Both the position numbers and the translations under genes were made by a program. 64,000 bases of DNA from Kitasatospora sp. NA04385. GTDB taxonomy: Bacteria; Actinomycetota; Actinomycetes; Streptomycetales; Streptomycetaceae. Of the stretch, positions 50,598 to 58,312 are shown in pieces. The notes below the pieces were generated by a model. The model was not told the origin of the DNA and ran no database searches. It saw only the letters and a list, made by a program, of their open reading frames with translations. Every line of letters starts with the position of its first letter. The stretch's first letter is position 1. The stretch spans positions 3,632,701 through 3,696,700 of the forward strand of contig NZ_CP054919.1 of assembly GCF_013364235.1 (NCBI RefSeq). The letters are read 5' to 3'.

Positions 50598-51770
50598 ATG
50601 GACATCGCCGCGTACACCGAGCAGTCGTCCGAGTACCGGACCAGGCCGGTCCCGGTGGACTGGGCGGTGGTCGAGAGCTGGCTAGGGCTGGAACTGCCCA
50701 CCGACTATCGGGAGTTGCTCGACCGGCACGGACCGGTGCTGTTCGGCGACCACCTCTGGGTGCACGGGCCGTACGTCCAGGACGACCGGTTCGACTACGG
50801 CAAGTGGCTGCACCAGCAGCACCGCAGTGCCCGGATCGAGCTGCGCGAACTGCACGGCGCGCAGCGACCGCCCGTCCATCCGGAGCCCGGCGGCCTGCTC
50901 GCCTTCGGTGCCACCCGGGAGTCCGACACGCTGTTCTGGGACACCGCCGACCCCGACCCGGACCGCTGGACGGTGGTCGTCCAGCGCATCAGCCACGACG
51001 AGAACGGCGCAGCCGGCTGGTACCGCACCGGCCTGGCCCTCGGCCCGCTGCTGCACTCCCTCGTCACCGGGCCGGACGTCCCCCCGATCGGCCCCCGCCC
51101 CGCCGTCCGGGCCGGCACCGCCTTCCTCACCGAGGCCGTCGCCTGGACGCCCCCGCCCCCCGCAGTGCCCCGGCTGGACGAGGAGCAGCGCCGCTTCGCC
51201 CTGCAGACCGGCACCGGCCTCGCCGCCCTCCGCGTCCTCACCCCGCCACCCGAGCACCCCTACCTCGGCAGCGGCCACACCTGGACCTCGCTCGCCGCCG
51301 CACTCGGCACCGAACTGCCCACCGATTACCGCGAGTTCATGGAACTCTACGGCTCCGGCCACCTGGGCGGCTGGCTCCGCCTGCACACCCCGCTGCGCAA
51401 CGGCACGCACGACTTCATCGAGCACCAGCGGGACACCAGCGAGAACTACGCCTTCTTCCGCGAGGACGACCCGGAGGAGTACCCACTGCCGGTCTGGCCG
51501 GAACCCGGCGGCTTCCTCCCCTTCGCCACCTCCCGCGACGGCGACGAACTCGGCTGGCTCGCCCAGGGCCCCGACCCGGACCGCTGGCCGCTGGCGATCT
51601 GGCCCCGGCACGCCGACCAGGGCCCGCCGCTGGAGGGCGGCCTGGTCGACGTCCTGCTGGCCTGGCTGCGGCGCGAGATCGACGTTCCGGGCCTGCCGGC
51701 GTACGACGAGGAGGACGATCCGGTCGAGTACGCGACCTTCGAGCCGTTCGACGACAACGCCTACTGGTGA
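50598..51770 (+). CDS. Double SUKH (SMI1/KNR4) domain protein
   Basis: 390 residues with two SUKH domains in tandem. Each has the same opening: WLGLELPTDYRELLDRHGPVLFG near residue 30 and ALGTELPTDYREFMELYGSGHLG near residue 250, followed by the conserved ESDTLFWDTADPDPDRW and GDELGWLAQGPDPDRW strands. GGAGGGGAG precedes the ATG at 50598. Such proteins are often antitoxin/immunity-like, but no toxin is adjacent. Its stop abuts a remarkable 14-bp tandem array at 51771. Confidence 0.85.
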   Translation: MDIAAYTEQSSEYRTRPVPVDWAVVESWLGLELPTDYRELLDRHGPVLFGDHLWVHGPYVQDDRFDYGKWLHQQHRSARIELRELHGAQRPPVHPEPGGLLAFGATRESDTLFWDTADPDPDRWTVVVQRISHDENGAAGWYRTGLALGPLLHSLVTGPDVPPIGPRPAVRAGTAFLTEAVAWTPPPPAVPRLDEEQRRFALQTGTGLAALRVLTPPPEHPYLGSGHTWTSLAAALGTELPTDYREFMELYGSGHLGGWLRLHTPLRNGTHDFIEHQRDTSENYAFFREDDPEEYPLPVWPEPGGFLPFATSRDGDELGWLAQGPDPDRWPLAIWPRHADQGPPLEGGLVDVLLAWLRREIDVPGLPAYDEEDDPVEYATFEPFDDNAYW

Positions 51771-52148
51771 CGCGTTACCGGTGTCGCGGCATCGGTGTCG
51801 CGGCATCAGTGTCGTCGCATCGGTGTCGTGTCATCGGTGTTCCAACATGAGTGACGCGTCATCGATGCCGGATCACTGATGTCGCGGCATCGATGGCGTG
51901 ACATCAATGAGGCGACACCCATGACGCGGCATCGGTGATGCAACATTGGTGCCTCGACATCGATAACGACACATCGATGAGATGACATTGGTGTCACGTC
52001 ATCCAGTGACACGACACCAGTGATGCGACACGGATGAGCCGACACCGATGTCGCGACATCGTTGGTGCATCACCGATGTCGCGACATCAATGAGCCGACA
52101 ACGATGGCGCGTCATCGGTGACGTGACATCAGTACGCGATGCCGATGA
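51771..52148. repeat. Degenerate 14-bp tandem array, about 26 units
   Basis: From the first base after the SUKH stop the sequence divides into 14-base units with the rough consensus CGCGRCATCRRTGW, for example CGCGGCATCGGTGT (51785), CGCGTCATCGATGC (51855), CGCGACATCAATGA (52080). Unit 17 (51995-52009) is 15 bases; the last units run into the 3' codons of the gene ending at 52129. The centre CATCGATG is a palindrome in several units. GC content is visibly lower than around. A 14-base period is not a codon multiple, so frames across it rotate, and it is unlikely to be coding. No spacer/repeat contrast as in CRISPR. Confidence 0.9.
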
Positions 52149-52797
52149 TCCGCCCAACCGTGTCCGGGTCGCCGACGGAGCGCAGCATGCAGTGCGCGAC
52201 GTCCGCCCGCGACACCGTCGACCCGCCGCGCAGGTTCTGCCCGTACGCGACCCGGTAGTCGCAGGTCAGCGGTCCGTCGGTGAGCCGGGGCGGGCGCAGC
52301 ACCGTCCAGTCCAGACCGCCGGCCAGCACCACGTCCTCCATCCGGGCCAGGTCCGCGTAGTGCGCGCGCAGCACCCGCTTCACCATCGGCGTCAGCACGT
52401 ACCGCATCACCGGGCCCTCGCCCGGGTCGTGTCGCGGCGGGTGGGGCCGGTCCGGTGAGGGCACCGTCCCGATCGGTGCGGCGCTCACCACCAGCAGCCG
52501 CCGCGTCCCGGCCTCCCGCATCGCCTCCACCAGCGCCCGCGTCCCGGCCTCGGCGACCCCGACACCCGCCTTGCCCACCGCCCCGAGTCCGGAGAGCACC
52601 GCGTCCGCCCCGGCCACCGCCTCCCGCAGGTCCGCCGCCCCGGCCCGCGCCAGGTCCGCCCGGACCACCCGGACGCCGGTCTCCCCCAGCTTCCCCGGGT
52701 CCCGCACCACCGCCGTCACCTCGTGCCCGGCCTCCACCGCCTGCGTCAGCACCTGCCGTCCGATCCCACCGGTCGCGGCCACCACGGTCAGTTTCAT
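52129..52797 (-). CDS. NmrA-like NAD(P)-binding short-chain reductase
   Basis: 222 residues. The N-terminus has the dinucleotide loop VVAATGGIGRQVLTQAVEAGH and VVRDPGKL for NADP; ADLRE and LLVVSAAPI follow. It lacks the YxxxK pair of classic reductases, as in NmrA-like proteins. ATG at 52797 follows GGGGAGAG. It is downstream of the SigJ-like gene on the same strand, a pairing seen in other Streptomyces. Its 3' end (R-I-I-G-I-A-Y) is encoded by the last units of the 14-bp array. Confidence 0.9.
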   Translation of the reverse strand: MKLTVVAATGGIGRQVLTQAVEAGHEVTAVVRDPGKLGETGVRVVRADLARAGAADLREAVAGADAVLSGLGAVGKAGVGVAEAGTRALVEAMREAGTRRLLVVSAAPIGTVPSPDRPHPPRHDPGEGPVMRYVLTPMVKRVLRAHYADLARMEDVVLAGGLDWTVLRPPRLTDGPLTCDYRVAYGQNLRGGSTVSRADVAHCMLRSVGDPDTVGRIIGIAY

Positions 52798-52990
52798 CGC
52801 TCTCCCCTGCTTCCTCGGTCTCTCGTCAATTCCCTTGTGAACCAGCACACTTGCCCATCACCGCGCGCCCGCCCGGACCCCGGTCCCGCAGCAGCACCGC
52901 CACCCACGCACCGCCGCCCGCTCAACGCGCTCGCGCACCCCGCCCGCAAGCCCCGTTCGCGCGCCCGCCCACACGTCCGTCCCGCCCGGC

Positions 52991-53895
52991 TCACCCCTCC
53001 TCCCCCACCCGGGAAAGCTTGTCCGGGTTGGTCACGAAGTAGATGTCCGTGACCTGCTCGCCGTCCGCCGTCAGGTCCAGCACCAGCACCGCGAAGGGGG
53101 CGGCGCCGACCAGCAGCACCGCCGACGGGTCGCCGTTGGTGGTGGCCCAGCGGACCCGGACGCCCTGCGGGGCCCTCGCGGAGCCGCCGACCAGCAGCCG
53201 GGCGACCTGCCCGCGGCCGCGCACCGGGCGGGGCCGGCCGCCGTCGCCTTGCCACCGCCGTCCGCCCAGAGGGTGACGTCGGGGGCGAGCAGCCGCAGCA
53301 GCGCGTCGAGGTCGCCGCCTCCGACGGCGGCGGCGAAGCGTTCGGTGGCCTGCCGCCGGACGGTCGGGTCGGCCCGGTAGCGGGGTCGCCGGGCCCGGAC
53401 GTGCTCGCGGGCCCGGTGGGCGAGCTGGCGGACGGCGGTGGGGCTGCGGCCGAGGATCTCGGCGGTCTCCGGGTGGCTGTACCCGAACACCTCGTGCAGC
53501 ACGAACACGGCGCGCTCCAGCGGGGTGAGCGTCTCCAGCACCACCAGCAGCGCGATCGACACCGCCTCGGCCCGCTCGCCCGCCTCCTCCACCCCCTCGG
53601 CGTCCGCCACCCCCGCCGGGGCGACCAGCGGTTCGGGCAGCCAGGGCCCGAAGTAGCTCTCCCGCCGTCGGCTGATCTCGGTGCGCCGGGCCAGCGCGGT
53701 GTTCACGGCGGTGCGCACCAGGTAGGCCCGCGGGTGCAGGACCGGCCCGGCCTCGGCGGAGCGGTGCCGACCGGACCAGGCGAGCCAGGTCTCCTGCAGG
53801 ACGTCCTCGGTGTCGGCGACCGTGCCCAGCAGGTTGTAGACCATCGAGAACAGCAACTCCCGGTGCTCGGTGAACACTTCGGTGGCCTGGTCCAT
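52991..53895 (-). pseudogene. SigJ-family sigma factor, frameshifted in the C-terminal domain
   Basis: Residues 1-~220 read as a SigJ factor: HRELLFSMVYNLLGTVADTEDVLQETWLAW (region 2), LTPLERAVFVLHEVFGYSHPETAEILGRSPTAVRQLAHRAREHV (region 4), then the SnoaL-like part LLRLLAPDVTLWADGGGK. Just after, near 53225-53240, the family sequence moves frame to RPVRGRGQVARLLVG ... LDLTADGEQVTDIYFVTNP ending at 52991. The first frame alone runs to 53071 with unrelated sequence. The SnoaL tail is known to inhibit this sigma class, so a real break could make it constitutive; a sequencing error in a GC run is equally possible. Confidence 0.75.
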
Positions 53896-54119
53896 GACGC
53901 CCTCTCCTCTTTCCGTCCGCACCCGGGCCAGCGCCCGCGTCCGAAGTGCCCGCGTCCGAATCCGTACTCGTGCCCGCATCCGTATCCGCGTCTGCGTCCG
54001 CATCCCGAGAGTGGCAGCGCCGCCCGGGTGTGACACGGAAGCCGGAGAAAAACGGAAAAGGCCCGCACCCCGACGCGGACGTCGGGGTGCGGGCCTCTCC
54101 GCGATGGGCCGGGAGGGGG
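53896..54119 (-). terminator. Terminator with T-run (54060-54095) and short repeats between SigJ and DinB genes
   Basis: GGCCCGCACCCCGAC pairs perfectly with GTCGGGGTGCGGGCC (54060-54095). On the minus strand it is followed by CCTTTTCCGTTTTTCTCC, so it is a true intrinsic terminator for the DinB-like gene, rare in such GC-rich DNA. 53930-54003 holds degenerate CCGCGTCCGAATCC-like repeats and no gene. Confidence 0.85.
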
Positions 54120-54761
54120 TCAGCCCATGCTCTTCTGCCCGTCCAGGGACTCCCGGATGATGTCGGCGTGCCCGGCGTGCTGGGCGGTCTCGGCGATGAT
54201 GTGCAGCACGGTGCGCCGGGCCGACCAGCTGACACCGGGGGCGAACCAGGGCGCCGAGGGCAGCGGGTGCGAGACGTTCAGGTCGGCCAGGCCGGCCAGC
54301 AGCTCGTCGGTGCCGCGGGCCACCGCCTCGTACGCGGTCAGCACGCCGAGCAGGGTCTCGCCGGGCAGCAGCCGGAACTCGTCCGCGCGGGCCTGGTAGT
54401 CGGCCTCGGCCATGGCGTTGAAGTCGGGCAGCGCCGACGTGCCGACGGCGATGAACGCCGCCCAGGCCCGCTCCATCGAGGTGACGTGCTTGATCAGGCC
54501 GCCGATGGTCAGCTCGCTGACGGTGGTGCGGCGGGAGGCCTGCTCGTCGTCGAGGTCACGGGCGGTCAGCCGCAGGAAGTGCCGGATGGTGCGCAGCTCG
54601 GCGATCAGGTCGGCGTGCTCGGGGGTCGGGCCCTCGGCGGTGGCGGCGGGGTACTGGTCGTCAGCGGTCCGGGCGGTCTCCGTGGCCTGAACGGCCTCAG
54701 CGGTCTGAACGGCCTCAGCGGCCTCAGCGGTCTGGGCGGTCTCGACGGTCTCGGTGCTCAT
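54120..54761 (-). CDS. DinB-family (DUF664-like) protein
   Basis: 213 residues. After a ~35-residue low-complexity start made of repeated ETAQTAEAVQTAEAV pieces, the four-helix DinB/YfiT bundle follows, with possible metal ligands His in GGLIKHVTSMERAW and HIIAETAQHAGHADIIRE. Members are thiol-dependent metalloenzymes such as mycothiol transferases. ATG at 54761 follows GGAGAGG. It is divergent from the WYL regulator at 54902. The strong intrinsic terminator after it is notable. Confidence 0.9.
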   Translation of the reverse strand: MSTETVETAQTAEAAEAVQTAEAVQATETARTADDQYPAATAEGPTPEHADLIAELRTIRHFLRLTARDLDDEQASRRTTVSELTIGGLIKHVTSMERAWAAFIAVGTSALPDFNAMAEADYQARADEFRLLPGETLLGVLTAYEAVARGTDELLAGLADLNVSHPLPSAPWFAPGVSWSARRTVLHIIAETAQHAGHADIIRESLDGQKSMG

Positions 54762-54901
54762 GGTGTCGCCTCTCCGGTCGCGGTGTGCGCGGTGTGCGGT
54801 GCGCGGTGCGCTGTGCAGTGCGCTTCTCCTGCTCGCTTCGTGTTCCACGGTACGGAGCATTGCGGCCACTTTCCGTCCGCAATGGCGCGAGGATGGGAAC
54901 C

Positions 54902-55999
54902 ATGGCCGACACCAGTGCCCGCACCCTGCGGCTGCTCACCCTGCTCCAGTCCCACCGCTTCTGGGCGGGCGAGGAACTCTCCGCCCGCCTCGGCGTCTCC
55001 GCCCGCACCCTGCGCCGCGACGTCGACCGGCTGCGCGAACTCGGCTACCCGGTCGAGGCCAGGCGCGGTGTCGACGGCGGGTACCAGCTCGCCGCGGGGG
55101 CCGCGCTGCCCCCGCTGGTGATCGACGACGAGGAGGCGGTCGCGCTGGCCGTCGGGTTGCAGGCGGCGGCCGACAACGCGGTGGAGGGCATCGCGGAAGC
55201 CTCCGTCCGGGTGCTGGCCAAGGTGGTGCAGGTGATGCCCGCCCGGCTGCGCCGCCGGGTGGACGCGCTACGCACCGTCACCGTCCCGGCGACCTGGCGC
55301 ACCGACACCGCCTCCCGGATCGACCCGGACGCCCTGACCGCCGTCGCGCTGGCCTGCCGGGACACCGAGCGGCTGCGCTTCCGGTACGAGGCCGCCGACG
55401 GCGCCGCCACCGAGCGGCACGCCGAGCCGCACGCACTGGTCCGGCTCGGGCACCGCTGGTACCTGGTCGCCTACGACCTCACCCGCCAGGGCTGGCGCAC
55501 CTTCCGCCTCGACCGGCTCGCCGCCCCCGAGCCGACCGGCGCCCGCTTCCTGCCCCGCACCCTCCCGGCCGCCGACGCCGCCGAGTTCGTCCGGGCGGGC
55601 CTGCAGAACCAGCCCCGCCCGCACCGGGTCGAGGCGCTGGTGGAGGCCCCCGCGCGGCAGGTCCGGGAGCGGATCGGCCAGTGGGCCGAGGTCGAGGAGG
55701 TCGACGCCGGTCGCAGCCGGGTGCGGATGAGCGCCGACTCGCTGGAGTGGCCCGCGATGGCGCTCGGCTCGCTGGACGCCGACTTCCGGCTGGTCTCCCC
55801 GCCCGAACTCGCCGCCCTGCTGGTCGCCTGGAGCGAACGCTTCCGCCGCGCCACCGACCCCGGCCCGTCGCCCGCCCCGTCGTCGACACCCAGCCCGTCG
55901 TCGGCGCCCGCCCCGTCGTCGGCCCACGGCCCGTCCTCGGCGCCCGCCCCGGACACCCGCCGCACCGGAACCGGCCAGCAGGCAGAATCGGAACGGTGA
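54902..55999 (+). CDS. WYL-domain transcriptional regulator (DeoR-type HTH)
   Basis: 365 residues. The N-terminal HTH (LLTLLQSHRFWAGEELSARLGVSARTLRRDVDRL) is followed by the WYL domain (LVRLGHRWYLVAYDLTRQGWRTFRLDRL) and the WCX C-terminus. The final ~45 residues are a Pro/Ser/Ala repeat (PSPAPSSTPSPSSAPAPSS). It probably controls the divergent DinB gene; WYL proteins often bind nucleic acid ligands. GAGGAT lies 7 bases before the ATG (leaderless candidate). Its stop overlaps the next GTG. Confidence 0.93.
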   Translation: MADTSARTLRLLTLLQSHRFWAGEELSARLGVSARTLRRDVDRLRELGYPVEARRGVDGGYQLAAGAALPPLVIDDEEAVALAVGLQAAADNAVEGIAEASVRVLAKVVQVMPARLRRRVDALRTVTVPATWRTDTASRIDPDALTAVALACRDTERLRFRYEAADGAATERHAEPHALVRLGHRWYLVAYDLTRQGWRTFRLDRLAAPEPTGARFLPRTLPAADAAEFVRAGLQNQPRPHRVEALVEAPARQVRERIGQWAEVEEVDAGRSRVRMSADSLEWPAMALGSLDADFRLVSPPELAALLVAWSERFRRATDPGPSPAPSSTPSPSSAPAPSSAHGPSSAPAPDTRRTGTGQQAESER

Positions 56000-56376
56000 C
56001 GACTCAGCAGCTGCTCACTCCCGCCGAGGCCGCCGAACGCTCGGGGTTCAGCCTGGACACCCTGCGCTACTACGAGCGGATCGGCCTGCTCACCTCCATC
56101 ACCCGCGCCACCAGCGGCCACCGCAGGTTCAGCCCCGACGACATGGGCTGGCTGGGCATCCTGCGCTGCCTGCGCGACACCGGCATGCCGATCGCCGACA
56201 TGCGCCGCTACGCCGAACTCGCCCGCACCGAGGGGCCGGAGAGCCTGCTCGGCCGGATCGAGCTGCTGGAGCGGCACGACACCGCCGTCAACGACCAGAT
56301 CGCCCTACTGGAACGCCAGCGGGCCCACCTCCGCGACAAGATCGACTACTACCGCAGCGTCCTCACCGCCGACTGA
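55996..56376 (+). CDS. MerR-family transcriptional regulator
   Basis: 126 residues. Winged helix TPAEAAERSGFSLDTLRYYERIGLL, wing ATSGHRRFSPDD, then the dimer helix (ERHDTAVNDQIALLERQRAHLRDKIDYYRSVL). GTG at 55996 overlaps the WYL stop by 4 bases, so the two regulators are co-translated. No cysteines suggest an organic-ligand or peptide-type MerR (AdhR-like). Its targets are not evident. Confidence 0.92.
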   Translation: MTTQQLLTPAEAAERSGFSLDTLRYYERIGLLTSITRATSGHRRFSPDDMGWLGILRCLRDTGMPIADMRRYAELARTEGPESLLGRIELLERHDTAVNDQIALLERQRAHLRDKIDYYRSVLTAD

Positions 56377-56399
56377 ACCCATCGGCCGACCCCCGCCAC

Positions 56400-56490
56400 C
56401 CCCAGCCGAGCCCCCGGCCGAGCCCCCGGCCGGACCACCGCCCGACCCGCCGACCGAACCACCCGTCGACCGAACCACCCGCACGACCCG
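56400..56490. repeat. Short direct repeats between convergent regulators
   Basis: CCGAGCCCCCGG occurs twice, then ACCGAACCACCCG twice. No gene or clear terminator is seen between the MerR and TetR genes. Confidence 0.5.
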
Positions 56491-56498
56491 CCGAGCCC

Positions 56499-57092
56499 TC
56501 AGGTCCGCAGCCCGTCCACCACCACCTCGAACAGCCGCTCCTGCCGCTCGGCCAGGGCCGGCGCCTGCCCGGCGGCCCAACTCACCGCGTTCGCAAGGGC
56601 GAACAGGTCCGTGCCGGTGACGTCCGCCCGAATCCGTCCGGCCCGCTGCGCGGCGGCCAGCAGCCCGCCCCCGGCCTCCCGCATCGCCGCACAGCTCGCG
56701 TGCAGCGGCGAGGCCGGGTCGCGGAGCGTGGCCAACAGCGCTTCCGGCAGGCCCTGGTAGGCGCCCGCCCCCGCGCAGAACTCCCGCAGCCAGTCGACCA
56801 GATCGGCCACCGGATCGGCGCCGCCCTCCCGATCGGCACCCGACTCCGCCAACTCCGATGCTCTTGCCGCCAGTTGGTCGAAGCGTTGGGCCAGCAGCGC
56901 CTCCAGCAGCGCCTCCCGGCTGGGGAAGTGCCGGTAGAGCGTGCCCAGTCCGACCTCGGCCCGCCGGGCGACGTCCCGCAGCGAGGCCCGCGCGCCCTGT
57001 TCGGCGAGCACCTGCGCCCCGATCTCCAGCAGCCGGTCCCGGTTGCGCCGGGCGTCCGCACGCGGCGCCCGGGCCGTCGGCTCAACAGCCAT
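56499..57092 (-). CDS. TetR-family transcriptional regulator
   Basis: 197 residues. HTH: RDRLLEIGAQVLAEQGARASLRDVARRAEVGLGTLYRHFPSREALLEALL, then a ligand-binding helical domain. It is divergent from a quinone-oxidoreductase-like gene, and two matching palindromes lie between them, so it almost surely represses that gene and itself. The ligand is unknown, probably the substrate of the enzyme or an electrophile. Confidence 0.94.
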   Translation of the reverse strand: MAVEPTARAPRADARRNRDRLLEIGAQVLAEQGARASLRDVARRAEVGLGTLYRHFPSREALLEALLAQRFDQLAARASELAESGADREGGADPVADLVDWLREFCAGAGAYQGLPEALLATLRDPASPLHASCAAMREAGGGLLAAAQRAGRIRADVTGTDLFALANAVSWAAGQAPALAERQERLFEVVVDGLRT

Positions 57093-57114
57093 GTTCCATC
57101 CCGTCGTTGACATT

Positions 57115-57166
57115 CGGAGCAGTGCTCCGCCTAAACTCTCCCCAACCTTCCGGAGCGGTGCTCCGG
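57115..57166. promoter_or_regulatory. Two TetR-type operators
   Basis: CGGAGCAGTGCTCCG at 57115-57129 and CCGGAGCGGTGCTCCGG at 57150-57166 share the core CGGAGCRGTGCTCCG. Both lie between the divergent TetR and oxidoreductase genes, centred 36 bases apart. Confidence 0.85.
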
Positions 57167-57210
57167 ATTCTACGGCAGTGCCCGTTCGGGCCTGCGGAGG
57201 GGAGACACGG

Positions 57211-58185
57211 ATGTCCGTCGACACCATGTGGGCGGTGCGCCTGCACGCCTTCGGCGCACCCGAGGTACTGGTCCGCGAACGGGTGCCGCGCCCCGTGCCC
57301 GGCCCGGGCGAGGCACTGGTCCGGGTGCACGCGGCGGGCGTCAACCCGCCCGACTGGTACGCCCGCAACGGCTACCGCAACCTCCCGCCCGAGCTCCGCC
57401 CGTCCCCCGCGCTCCCGCTGATCCCGGGCAGCGACGTCTCCGGCACGGTCGCCGCCACCGGCCCGAACTCCGCCTGGCAGATCGGCGAACGCGTCCACGC
57501 GCTGGTCAACTTCCCCGGCCGGGGCGCGGGTTACGCCGAGTACGCGACCGTCCCGGACGCCCACCTGGCCCGGCTGCCCGACGCCCTGGACCACCTGACG
57601 GGGGCCGCCCTCCCGATGGCCGGCCTGACCGCCCACCAGTACCTCGCCCACTACCTGCGCCCCGCGCCCGGCATCACCGCCGTGGTCAACGGCGCGGCCG
57701 GCGGCGTCGGCCACCTCGCCCTGCAACTGCTCAAGGCGGGCGGCGCCGGGCAGGTGGTCGCGGTCGCCTCCGGCCGCCACGAGCGGTTCCTGCGCGAGCT
57801 GGGCGCCGACCGCTTCGTCGACTACACCGCGGGCCCGGTCGCGGACGCGGTACGGGACGCCGACCTGCTGCTCGACGCCGTCGGCGGCCCGGACGCCCAC
57901 CGCCTGCTCCCGGTCCTGCGCCGCGGCGGCCGGGTCGCCCCGGTCTACTTCGGCGACTACCGCACCGAGCACGCCGTCGGCGAACTCGGCCTGGTCTTCA
58001 ACGACCGGATGTGGCAGGTCCGTTCGAGCGGCACCGACCTCGCCGAGCTGGATGCCCTGGTGGTCTCCGGCGCCGTCCGGGTCGCCGTCACCGAGGTGTT
58101 CCCGCTCGCCGAAGCAGCCGCCGCCCACCGCCGCGCCGAACAGGGCCACCTGCGCGGCAAGCTGGTCCTGCACGTCACCGACTGA
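57211..58185 (+). CDS. Zinc-independent quinone/alcohol oxidoreductase (MDR family)
   Basis: 324 residues. The GroES-like half (MWAVRLHAFGAPEVLVRERV, VHAAGVNPPDWYARNGY) is followed by the Rossmann fold with AVVNGAAGGVGHLALQLLKA for NADPH. No zinc-binding Cys/His set is present, as in quinone oxidoreductases. GGAGGGGAG precedes the ATG. It is controlled by the divergent TetR regulator through two operators. Likely role: reduction of quinones or enones. Confidence 0.92.
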   Translation: MSVDTMWAVRLHAFGAPEVLVRERVPRPVPGPGEALVRVHAAGVNPPDWYARNGYRNLPPELRPSPALPLIPGSDVSGTVAATGPNSAWQIGERVHALVNFPGRGAGYAEYATVPDAHLARLPDALDHLTGAALPMAGLTAHQYLAHYLRPAPGITAVVNGAAGGVGHLALQLLKAGGAGQVVAVASGRHERFLRELGADRFVDYTAGPVADAVRDADLLLDAVGGPDAHRLLPVLRRGGRVAPVYFGDYRTEHAVGELGLVFNDRMWQVRSSGTDLAELDALVVSGAVRVAVTEVFPLAEAAAAHRRAEQGHLRGKLVLHVTD

Positions 58186-58312
58186 ACACCCGCACGAGAC
58201 CCACCCGGCACCCCGCACCATCCCCGCACCGCCCCGCACACCGGCCCGACAACACCCCGGCAACACTCCAACAGCACCCCGAACCAGCCCCGTCGCACTC
58301 CGGCCGGGCCGC

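Noticed and set aside
51806..52045. A 79-codon minus-strand gene inside the 14-bp array
   Set aside because: The period is not a multiple of three, so the peptide is just the rotated repeat; frames on both strands look alike.
51771..52148. CRISPR array
   Set aside because: All units are degenerate copies of one 14-base unit with no unique spacers, and no cas genes are near.
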